The translations under genes were made by a program, and so were the position numbers. A stretch of DNA of 41,770 nt. It comes from Prevotella sp. Lineage in GTDB: Bacteria > Bacteroidota > Bacteroidia > Bacteroidales > Bacteroidaceae. Location of the stretch: contig JAFTGB010000045.1 in assembly GCA_017458125.1 (NCBI GenBank), positions 1 through 41,770 of the forward strand. Reading direction: 5' to 3'. Below are positions 1-7,308 of the stretch, piece after piece; within the stretch, counting starts at the first letter, position 1, and every line of letters starts with the position of its first letter. The notes beneath the pieces are model-generated. The model did not search any database, was not told the origin of the DNA, and was given only the letters and a program-made list of their open reading frames with translations.

Positions 1-816
1 GAAGTTCGGACTCATATACAGGCGGTTCAGCTTGCTGCTGAGGTTGACACCCGCCACGATGCGATCGTTGTTCAGTTTCAGTCGCTTGCCGTCGTTCACT
101 AAATAGAAGTTCACGTTACTGTTCTTGGGCCTGTAGTAGCTCTGGAAGTGCGAGCCGCTCAGCTTCAGGGTTGTCGTGGTCTTGGTCGGGTTCTCGGCAG
201 AGATGTTCTCCGCCTCGCACTCCAACGTGTAGGTGAGTCCCGTCTTCTGGCGTCGGGAGTCGAGCTTGAACACAAACAGGTTGTCGTTGTCCCAGTCGAG
301 GATTTTGTACTTGATGCGCAGCGTGTCGCCCGGGTTGCAGCCTATGCGGTTCACCTTGATGATGAGCGAGTCAGACTGGTCGTCGGTGTTGATGAAGAAG
401 TAGTTCGTCGCTATCATCTCTTTGTAGACCACCTTGCTGCCATACATCTTCACAAAGGAATTACTGGTGCCGAACGACCGTACGCTGGCCTTGAACTCGC
501 CATGTCTGCCGCTGCCGTCCTCAATGCGGAAGCACAGCAGGTTTCTGTCGCGCATCTTCCAGAACAGTTCCTGGTCGGCACGTGTCTTCTCGTCGGTCTT
601 ACTGAACATCGCCTTCACCAAGTTCACGTCATTGACGTTGCTGTAGGTGACGCTGCCGTTACCTACTTCTTCCCAATGCAGGCCAGAGTTGGCTCCCTTG
701 ATGTTCTGCAGGCTCGTTATCTCGTCCACATTGTTGGCGAAGTACAACTTGAAGTCTATCTGTGCCTGCATGGTTAGGGACACCAGCAACAGAAACAATA
801 GCGATACTCTTCTCAT
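1..816 (-). CDS. Secreted protein of unknown function (3' end cut by window edge)
   Basis: The minus strand is open from the ATG at 816 down to base 1 (272 codons, no stop), so the C-terminus lies outside the window. The product starts MRRVSLLFLLLVSLTMQAQ, a clear signal peptide with a probable cleavage after the AQA-type site; the mature protein is polar with beta-rich spacing and no cysteine lipobox. I do not recognise the family. It is the last visible gene of a run of five exported-protein genes on this strand, 165 bp below the S37-like peptidase, separated from it by a strong hairpin. Export to periplasm or surface is inferred from the signal peptide; no catalytic motif is visible in the part seen. 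Confidence 0.8.
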   Translation of the reverse strand, partial: MRRVSLLFLLLVSLTMQAQIDFKLYFANNVDEITSLQNIKGANSGLHWEEVGNGSVTYSNVNDVNLVKAMFSKTDEKTRADQELFWKMRDRNLLCFRIEDGSGRHGEFKASVRSFGTSNSFVKMYGSKVVYKEMIATNYFFINTDDQSDSLIIKVNRIGCNPGDTLRIKYKILDWDNDNLFVFKLDSRRQKTGLTYTLECEAENISAENPTKTTTTLKLSGSHFQSYYRPKNSNVNFYLVNDGKRLKLNNDRIVAGVNLSSKLNRLYMSPNF

Positions 817-882
817 CTTATCTTATCTTATTAAATCTTATAATTACCTCTTTAAGTTTTAATTATGCGGGTGGCTTGCTCG

Positions 883-925
883 CATCCCCCGGCATCTCCT
901 TGAAAAAGGAGGCGCCGGGGGGATG
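883..925. repeat. GC-rich hairpin between two exported-protein genes
   Basis: A 19-20 bp stem (CATCCCCCGGCATCTCCTT, 883-901, against 906-925) closes on a GAAA loop. There is no T-run on either side, so it is not a canonical intrinsic terminator. It may be an intercistronic mRNA-stabilising element or a dispersed palindromic repeat; similar C-rich palindromes occur inside the ABC-F gene at 17740 and 18371. Confidence 0.6.
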
Positions 926-981
926 ATAGAATCTGTATTCCGAGCAGTGTTGCGGTAATTGGCAACATGAGTGTCATTTTT

Positions 982-2610
982 TTACAGCTCAAAGCCCAGG
1001 TTTTGGAGCCACTGGAAGAGCTGGTTGCGCTCAGAGGCATTCCATGTGTCGATGGCATCGTTGTGACGGCCGTTCTCAATATAGAGAATCTGGCAGTTCT
1101 TGCCTAACTTGTCGTCAGGAATACGGTTGCCAGTCCAGGGGTCCTGCATGCCATAGACGAACATCATGTTGCAACTGGACTGCTTGATGCCGTCAAGGAC
1201 TTTGCGGATATAGCTGCCGTTGTCGTAATTGAAGCCAAGGCTGGCAGGAGTACTACTCGAAGTGAGGTGTGATTTCTCCTTGTCAGTCAGCAGGTCGTCT
1301 ACCCAGCCTAACGTAACTGCAGCCGAGCCTAACTCTATGCAAGTATGTGCCTGGAACGGATCCAAACGCGCTTTCTCCACTCCTGATGCACGGGTCAGGC
1401 CTCTTGTCGTGTTGTCGAAGATGGTCGTTTCAGGCTCCAAGTCGTCCACATAGTCCTGTCGGCGCTGGTAGTCGATATCTGTATCACCCGCATACCTTGT
1501 CCTGTCATTAGCCAAAATAAAGGTCAGGAACTTGTCGGCACCGTCGCCTTCCTTGGGCACCAGGGGCTCCCAGAGGCTATAGTGTACGTACGACATCCTC
1601 TTCCAGTGTGAATCGAACAGCGTTGTCAATAATGTCATACGCACTGCGTCGTTATCTAAGCTGTTGTTTTCGAGGAATTCCTTCTTGTAGAGTTTCACCG
1701 TTTCCAGCTGCAAGGTCTGGTTGCCACAGTATGCGCGGAAAGCTGCCTTCACTTTCTCATAGCGGCTCCCCAGAGCTTCGACGGTCTGGATGTGGTTGTA
1801 GGAACCCGGCTCATCCTGTTTAAGCATGAAGGGTGCACAGAAGGGCACGTAGGCATCCATCTCGCCCGGATATTCGTAAGCATAGTAGGAGGCGGTCATA
1901 CCAGGCTTGCTGACGCCGGTGGCGAGCCACTTGCCCTGTCCGACGATACCGCTCTGCTTGATGGCGGTGACGATGGTGTGAAGGTCGGCAGAATTCTGCT
2001 TGGCCGTCAGGTAGTTCCATTTGTTGGTGAATCCCTCAGGCAGCGACCATCCGAAATAACGGTGCTCCACCTGCAGGCAGTTGGCATTGAGCACGTCTAC
2101 CAGTGTCGGCTCGAAGATACTGTCCAGACGGTTCTTGTAATTCTGGGCACTGCCTAAGGCATAGCCCTCGGTCAGCAGCACGGTGGGACGGTCCTTGCCG
2201 GCCACGGTGAGCACGCACTGCTGCTTGAACCAGCCCTTCGAGGGGTCGTTGTGGTCGATGTCCTGCTTGTAGTTGAAGAAGTACGCAGTCGTGTTGACGA
2301 ACTTTTCTGTCTGTAGATCATACGAGTGTACCATCACGAAGGGCTTCACGTCGGTCACCTTGTCGATGGCCTTCAGGGCGTTGACGATGTTCTGGTCAAA
2401 GTTGGTGGCGGCAGGCACCTTGGTCTTGAACTCGTTCTCAGGCAATGTCAGTCCTGCTTCCACTTCAATCGTGTAACCGTCCTCGTCGGTAGCAGGATTG
2501 ACGGCTTCTTTACCGCCGTTCTTGTCATCACTATCACTGCACGAGGTCAGCGTCATTCCAAGACCGCAGGTAAGTATGGCGGTCAGCATCCATAGATTCA
2601 TCTTTTTCAT
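982..2610 (-). CDS. S37-family (PS-10-like) serine peptidase lipoprotein
   Basis: 542 aa. The N-terminus has a lipoprotein signal ending LTSC with Cys24, so the protein should be lipid-anchored. The middle carries TGVSKPGMTASYY, close to the G-x-S-K-x-G nucleophile motif of the secreted tripeptidyl-aminopeptidase (S37/PS-10) alpha/beta-hydrolases. Near the end FVYGMQDPWTGNR offers the acidic residue and IENGRHNDA the histidine, completing a Ser-Asp-His triad. Length and layout fit that family. Predicted role: removal of short peptides from protein N-termini at the cell surface, feeding amino-acid catabolism. It sits in a minus-strand cluster with a subtilisin, consistent with joint protein digestion. 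The family call is from motifs only; substrate is inferred. Confidence 0.75.
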   Translation of the reverse strand: MKKMNLWMLTAILTCGLGMTLTSCSDSDDKNGGKEAVNPATDEDGYTIEVEAGLTLPENEFKTKVPAATNFDQNIVNALKAIDKVTDVKPFVMVHSYDLQTEKFVNTTAYFFNYKQDIDHNDPSKGWFKQQCVLTVAGKDRPTVLLTEGYALGSAQNYKNRLDSIFEPTLVDVLNANCLQVEHRYFGWSLPEGFTNKWNYLTAKQNSADLHTIVTAIKQSGIVGQGKWLATGVSKPGMTASYYAYEYPGEMDAYVPFCAPFMLKQDEPGSYNHIQTVEALGSRYEKVKAAFRAYCGNQTLQLETVKLYKKEFLENNSLDNDAVRMTLLTTLFDSHWKRMSYVHYSLWEPLVPKEGDGADKFLTFILANDRTRYAGDTDIDYQRRQDYVDDLEPETTIFDNTTRGLTRASGVEKARLDPFQAHTCIELGSAAVTLGWVDDLLTDKEKSHLTSSSTPASLGFNYDNGSYIRKVLDGIKQSSCNMMFVYGMQDPWTGNRIPDDKLGKNCQILYIENGRHNDAIDTWNASERNQLFQWLQNLGFEL

Positions 2611-2644
2611 CTTAATTCTAATGATTTTTTTATTAATGTGTAAT

Positions 2645-3376
2645 TTACTTCTTATGGTGATAGTCTTGAATGAGTCCCTTCTTCACCAGAATGGGCAGGA
2701 TGTTGGCTGCCGACTGGCGGTCCACCTTCTTCTGGCGGCCATAGTATTGCTCGAAGGTGACGGGGTCGTCGCGCAGCAACTGCTCCATGAAGGCATCGTT
2801 GAGGCGGGTCATGACGTACTTGCCTTTCTCGTTGGGGGCCTTGTCCACCAGATACAGAATGTGGTGCTGCATCAGGTCGTCGTTGGTCAGCAACAGGTCG
2901 GTGGCGAGGAAGATAGAGCCCCAAGTGGTATGACCAGTGGCAAGCAATGCGATGTCGAGACCGATGTTCACCAAGTCCAGGACATCACCCAAGGTCACAT
3001 GGTAACTGACCACCAACAGCTTGTTACCCTTGTAAGGGAGGGCACGCAGGTAGTTATTGACTGGCAGGATACCACCGTCCTCGTCACGCAGGAAACGCTG
3101 GTTGATAAACAGCTGCTTGTCAATCTGCATCATGAAGACGTCGTGCTTGATGACCTTGTTCACCTCCTTGTCGGAAGTTTTGAGGGTAAAGTCCTGTCCG
3201 TCGTACTTGACACGTATCGAGTCGGGTTCCTTTTCAGGAATCAGGTCTGCATAGGGTTTCCACTGGTTAGCCTTGTACTCGGCATAACTGTTACAAAACT
3301 TGGTCTGAGCCTGTGCATTCAGTGCCATGAGGCACATCAGCACCAATAATAACTTTACATGTTTCATTTTTTTCAC
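2645..3376 (-). CDS. Small exported protein of unknown function
   Basis: 243 aa starting MKKMKHVKLLLVLMCLMALNAQAQ, a typical signal peptide with an AQA-Q cleavage site and no lipobox. The mature part has a short hydrophobic stretch around LVNIGLDIALLATGHTTWGSIFLATDLLL, which could be a membrane-associated helix, and a Lys/Arg-rich C-terminus. No catalytic motif is recognised; it looks like a Bacteroidales-restricted family. It lies 34 bp upstream of the S37-like peptidase gene and 17 bp downstream of the subtilisin gene on the same strand, so co-transcription is likely. The 17-bp junction to the subtilisin gene is a TCACT-rich low-complexity spacer. Confidence 0.75.
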   Translation of the reverse strand: MKKMKHVKLLLVLMCLMALNAQAQTKFCNSYAEYKANQWKPYADLIPEKEPDSIRVKYDGQDFTLKTSDKEVNKVIKHDVFMMQIDKQLFINQRFLRDEDGGILPVNNYLRALPYKGNKLLVVSYHVTLGDVLDLVNIGLDIALLATGHTTWGSIFLATDLLLTNDDLMQHHILYLVDKAPNEKGKYVMTRLNDAFMEQLLRDDPVTFEQYYGRQKKVDRQSAANILPILVKKGLIQDYHHKK

Positions 3377-3393
3377 TATTTACTTTTCACTCT

Positions 3394-5649
3394 TCACTTA
3401 TTCAAATACTTACGTCCCTTGTAAATCACAAGTCCCTTCTGCGACTTGCTGACGCGCTGGCCCATCATGTTGTAGACGGGCGCATCCACGCTGTACATCG
3501 TGGCGGGAGTGGCCTCACGATGGCCGTCGGCACTGATGGTCTCGATGCCAACGGTGCCCAAAATCTTCTTCAGACCTGCCAGGGCGTTAATCTTGCCATA
3601 GCCAGCCTGCACCTTGTTGACCGACGGAATGTTGGCAGTGTTGGTGGTCCACTCGTCGTTGACGCAGGTCTCCTTCAGAATGGCGTTGATTTCGTTGACA
3701 GTCAGCGAGGGCTTGGCCTGCATCCACAGAGCTATGATTCCGGCTGCGACAGGACAAGCCATCGATGTGCCCTGCGACAGGATGTACCAGTTGCTACGCT
3801 TGTTTTTCTCTACGTTCTGACACAGGTAAACCGATCCGCCTTTGCTTGGATTGGGTACACCAGCCTGATTGTCATAGAAGATCTCACGGTCCCAGTTGTT
3901 GCCGGCCGAGATGATGCCCTGACCTGGAGCTATAGCAGTGGGGCGCGGTTTACCGTTGTCGTCGACACCATAACTGGAGAAGTCGGAAATCTCGCCTACA
4001 ACCTGCAACTTATTGGTTACAGCCGACTCTATATATTTTCTAGGATTACCAAGATAGTCCGTCCATTTGTCACGGGTGATATAGGATCCGATGCCGATGA
4101 CGTAATCGCTGCATATCGACGTACTGATGGTTAAGTCGCCATTGCCTCTGGTATAGCCGTTGTCCCGGAAGTTGTAGCCGCCTTCTACCACGGGTGCAGA
4201 GAAGCAAGGCTCGGCGGAGTTGTCGCCGTTGCAAATCAGCTTGATGGTCTGCCCGTCATGACTGCCTTTGAGCAACAGCACAAGTCGGTAGTCGACATTG
4301 TCCAAATAAACGGGATGAGACCTGAAATTAAACATATATTCGTATGCGTTACCGCCGGCTGCCGTAGGTTCCTCGTTATAACCTATTATATTCTTGGCAT
4401 CCAAGATTTGCACTTGGCCGTTCGCGCCGATGTCCTTGAGGTGGTCAATACCCACAAACTCACCTGTCTTGATGTCCACAACGGCATATCTAACGTCGAA
4501 CTTCTGATAGTCGTCTGCATAGATGAAGTAATTGTCATTATACCTCACCGGCAGGTCTGCCCTGTCTGTCTTGGTCTTGCTGGCGCCTAATACCGTCTTC
4601 AGTTCAAAGCCGTTGGCATCGGCATTAGCCTTGTTCAAGGGCTTGATGATGGACTGGCAATTGGCGGCGGCATTACTGCTGCTGATAACTACGACACGTC
4701 CTTCCTCGGTACCGTTTTTAGTCAGCTCGTTTACAGTCTTGCATACACCCTCGCTGCCGTCATGCAGGCCTAAAGGATTGCCTAAGCTGATGCTCACCAC
4801 AGCAGGTTTTCCTACACTTTTGGCATAGTCGAAGATTTCTTTAATACAGTCTTGGATGTTGACGGTGGACAGCCAGTCTCCCAGTCCGCAGAGAACGAGG
4901 TCTGCCTGCGGAGCCATGCCCTGCTGTCCGTTGCCGGTGTCGGAACCGCCGGCAATGGCCGAGGTGTGGGTGCCGTGTGAGTCGTCATTGGCATCATAGG
5001 TCAACCCCTTGATATCGGCCTCGGTGGTGTATATTCTCTTAACGGCTGATTCTCCCCCCCTCTCGAAAACGACGGCTTTCTTGATGCGGGTCGATCCGTC
5101 GGGATTGCGGAAGGCAGCATGGTTGAAGTCGATGCCACCGTCGATGATGCCTAACACGACACCCTCGCCGGTATAGGCCTTGGGTAACTGCTGGGCAGCA
5201 GCCTTCTCGGCGGTATTCACCTGCTCCACGCCGGTGGCGATGCGGGCCTTTTCGTTGTCCTTCTGCATCACCTCGTCAGCCTTTACGTAGCGGAACTCCT
5301 CTATTCCCTCCAGTGCCGCCAGCTTGTCAGCGGGGATGCGCAGTGCCACCATGTCGCCAATCTGGAAGCGCACCTCGATGCCCATCTGCTGCAGGTGCTC
5401 CGTAGGACACTCGGCCCCTTCCTTCAGGGTTGCGATGGCTGAGAGGGCTGCAATCGTGCCGTCAGCTCTGAAGTCGACGGCAATGGACTTGTTTACGTCC
5501 TTGGGGGCAAAGGGTAGCGCCGTGCCCTGAGCACGGTGCAGAGCGGTTTGTTCTACCAGCTTGGTCAGTCGCTGGTCAATCTTCTGTGCCGACACCGACA
5601 GCGATGTCAGGAGCAACAGAGACAGTGAGATAAAAATCTTCTTCATCAT
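3394..5649 (-). CDS. Subtilisin-like (S8) secreted serine protease with C-terminal sorting tail
   Basis: 751 aa. A signal peptide (MMKKIFISLSLLLLTSLSVSAQ) is followed by a propeptide of about 120 residues and a subtilase domain: Asp170 in LGIIDGGIDF, His225 in DDSHGTHTS, and Ser629 in SQGTSMACPVAAG; the oxyanion Asn is probably in the SSSNAA segment. The domain has an insertion of about 200 residues between the Asn and the Ser, which in S8 proteins is often a jelly-roll or PA-like insert. The last 30 residues (VYNMMGQRV...KGLVIYKGRKYLNK) match the Prevotella style of C-terminal tail resembling type A T9SS sorting domains, suggesting surface display or release through type IX secretion. A 7-C run at 5054-5060 lies in the coding region. 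Confidence 0.9.
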   Translation of the reverse strand: MMKKIFISLSLLLLTSLSVSAQKIDQRLTKLVEQTALHRAQGTALPFAPKDVNKSIAVDFRADGTIAALSAIATLKEGAECPTEHLQQMGIEVRFQIGDMVALRIPADKLAALEGIEEFRYVKADEVMQKDNEKARIATGVEQVNTAEKAAAQQLPKAYTGEGVVLGIIDGGIDFNHAAFRNPDGSTRIKKAVVFERGGESAVKRIYTTEADIKGLTYDANDDSHGTHTSAIAGGSDTGNGQQGMAPQADLVLCGLGDWLSTVNIQDCIKEIFDYAKSVGKPAVVSISLGNPLGLHDGSEGVCKTVNELTKNGTEEGRVVVISSSNAAANCQSIIKPLNKANADANGFELKTVLGASKTKTDRADLPVRYNDNYFIYADDYQKFDVRYAVVDIKTGEFVGIDHLKDIGANGQVQILDAKNIIGYNEEPTAAGGNAYEYMFNFRSHPVYLDNVDYRLVLLLKGSHDGQTIKLICNGDNSAEPCFSAPVVEGGYNFRDNGYTRGNGDLTISTSICSDYVIGIGSYITRDKWTDYLGNPRKYIESAVTNKLQVVGEISDFSSYGVDDNGKPRPTAIAPGQGIISAGNNWDREIFYDNQAGVPNPSKGGSVYLCQNVEKNKRSNWYILSQGTSMACPVAAGIIALWMQAKPSLTVNEINAILKETCVNDEWTTNTANIPSVNKVQAGYGKINALAGLKKILGTVGIETISADGHREATPATMYSVDAPVYNMMGQRVSKSQKGLVIYKGRKYLNK

Positions 5650-5674
5650 GTTTGCTATAATTTCAATACTTCAA

Positions 5675-7189
5675 TTACTTCAGGTTCTGCTTGATGATGC
5701 GGTCCACCAGTTTCATGCCGGCGGTATCGTAGAGTTTTGTCTTGGTGTAATCGGGACTCTTGTCCATGCCGGCAAAGTCCATGTAGATGATGCCTACGGA
5801 GCCTTTGTGGCTGTCGAGCCAGTCGATGGCCAACTTGTTGGCACTGACTGCGTTCAGGCGGTAGTTGTCGGAAAAAGCCCCACTTATGTAAGCCGACGGG
5901 TAGTTGATGACCCATGCCGGTGCAGCGGCAGTCATGTCACGCGTCACGGCAGCCTCCAGCATGCGGAGGAGGGCCAGGTCTTTGTTGGCACGGGTAATGT
6001 CCTTCCAATAGTCCTGTACCCAAAGGGGAGTCTCGCTGCCGTCAGCGGCGGTGATGTGCCCTTGCTGCTGTTTCTCCAGTTCCATATCTTCGCTCCATCC
6101 GTAACAGTAACCGCCGAGCGGCTTGGCGCCATATTCCCACTTCGAGAGCATCAGCACCTTGCCGCGCAGCTCGCCTACGGTGAGACGGGCCTTGAAGTCG
6201 GCAAACATGCTCTTGAACTCAGTACTGTTGACAAGCTCGCTGTAGGCCTTGCCCCATGCCGTCTTGTTTTTAGTGGCTGTGAGTTCGACGGTCACGATAC
6301 AAAACTCGGTGGGGTTAGCGGCCAGCCACTGCTTCAGGGTCTTGAAGAAATCGCTGACATACATCTTTGTGCCTGCCGGACCGTGACTGCAGCGCAGTAC
6401 GTATTTGGAGCCGTCCAAGTCGTGCTCAGGTCGCAAGTCGAACACACGCACGCCCACCTTCAGCTGCTCTTGAATAGTCAGGTCCTGACACTTGGCTATC
6501 ATCTCGTGGATGAAGTCAATATACGGGTTATTCCAGCCCTCTGCCGTACAGGCGTCGTGGCTGCCGGGCAGCGAGAGGTCTGCCACCAGTCGGCTGTCCT
6601 TCAGCTGTTTCATCCATTGGCTGTTGTCCACGCCCTTGGGCTTAAAGTCTGCGACATTGTACTTGATGTCGGCTGAGCCTCCGTGCCAAGCATCAGACAC
6701 GTTCTGGTACAGCGTGGTTTGCTGCTCGGTAGCCCGCGACAGCGTGAGCTGTGCTTCTTCGTACTTTACCGACAGCCTGTTGCCGTCGAAGAGGAGCTCT
6801 TCTGACTCCTCGCTGTCTGCAAAATCGACAACGACTTTGCCATTACCTTCAACGCTGTATTTGCATCCGTCGGTGCTGTAACGGTCTACAGGCTGGTCTG
6901 CCAGCCTGCCCGCCTGCATCACATCGATTTCCTTCCAGCACGAGCCGTCATCGTAGAAGTGATAGATGAGGGCCACCGTATAGTCACCGTCTGAGAAATC
7001 CAACTCCGCGTCAGCGTCATTCAGGCCGATGTCATCAGCCTGCATTTCAACAATCCACTCACCTACCAGTGCCTCGGCACGGACTGTAGACTGTTGGTTG
7101 TTGTCTTCGTCGCTGCTGCATGCTGTCAGCATCATGCCATAGCAGGATAAAAAGATTGAAAAAAATGTTATCCAATTTCTTTTCATCAT
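5675..7189 (-). CDS. Lipoprotein with PI-PLC X-type phosphodiesterase domain
   Basis: 504 aa. Signal peptide with lipobox LTAC, Cys24, so lipid-anchored. Residues about 35-140 look like a lipocalin-like domain (LVGEWIVEM at its start, repeated short beta segments). From about residue 195 the sequence has the PI-PLC X signature: LPGSHDACT with the first catalytic His, GVRVFDLRP, and LRCSHGPAGTKM with the second His region, followed by the conserved NPTEFCIVTVE strand. Such bacterial enzymes cleave phosphatidylinositol or GPI-like lipids, or related phosphodiesters; the actual substrate cannot be read here. It is the first gene of the minus-strand cluster, directly behind a Bacteroidetes promoter and the candidate regulator sites at 7253-7294. 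Confidence 0.85.
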   Translation of the reverse strand: MMKRNWITFFSIFLSCYGMMLTACSSDEDNNQQSTVRAEALVGEWIVEMQADDIGLNDADAELDFSDGDYTVALIYHFYDDGSCWKEIDVMQAGRLADQPVDRYSTDGCKYSVEGNGKVVVDFADSEESEELLFDGNRLSVKYEEAQLTLSRATEQQTTLYQNVSDAWHGGSADIKYNVADFKPKGVDNSQWMKQLKDSRLVADLSLPGSHDACTAEGWNNPYIDFIHEMIAKCQDLTIQEQLKVGVRVFDLRPEHDLDGSKYVLRCSHGPAGTKMYVSDFFKTLKQWLAANPTEFCIVTVELTATKNKTAWGKAYSELVNSTEFKSMFADFKARLTVGELRGKVLMLSKWEYGAKPLGGYCYGWSEDMELEKQQQGHITAADGSETPLWVQDYWKDITRANKDLALLRMLEAAVTRDMTAAAPAWVINYPSAYISGAFSDNYRLNAVSANKLAIDWLDSHKGSVGIIYMDFAGMDKSPDYTKTKLYDTAGMKLVDRIIKQNLK

Positions 7190-7214
7190 TCCTTTATTGT
7201 TGTCAAATCGTGTG

Positions 7215-7245
7215 CAAATATACTGCTATTATCACACGCGTGCAA
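7215..7245 (-). promoter_or_regulatory. Promoter of the exported-protein operon
   Basis: On the minus strand TTG (7243-7245) is followed after 20 bp by TATATTTG (7222-7215), which fits the Bacteroidetes TTTG/TAnnTTTG sigma-ABfr promoter. The PI-PLC start codon at 7189 is about 25 bp downstream. Two direct repeats lie just upstream. Confidence 0.65.
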
Positions 7246-7252
7246 GAAGCAA

Positions 7253-7294
7253 GACAAATTGGACCCTAAAAAAAGACAGATTGGACCCCAAAAA
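7253..7294. repeat. Two direct repeats, 22-bp period, upstream of the operon promoter
   Basis: GACAAATTGGACCCTAAAAA (7253-7272) and GACAGATTGGACCCCAAAAA (7275-7294) match at 18 of 20 bases and start exactly 22 bp apart, i.e. two helical turns. They abut the -33 element of the operon promoter and lie just after the 3' end of the TPR-AraC regulator gene. I infer an activator operator, most simply for that regulator. Confidence 0.65.
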
Positions 7295-7308
7295 ACACCT
7301 GAAAAGAG

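Noticed and set aside
148-777. 209-codon plus-strand frame at left edge
   Set aside because: Antisense to the secreted protein gene, which is open over 272 codons with a signal peptide.
883-925. Intrinsic terminator
   Set aside because: Strong stem but no T-run on either strand.
2498-3349. 283-codon plus-strand frame
   Set aside because: Shadow of the exported protein at 2645-3376; no start signal.
5054-5060. Run of seven C in the subtilisin gene as a slippage switch
   Set aside because: Short, and no alternative frame would give a meaningful product; noted only.
5561-6676. 371-codon plus-strand frame
   Set aside because: Antisense to the PI-PLC and subtilisin genes, which have clear catalytic motifs and signal peptides.
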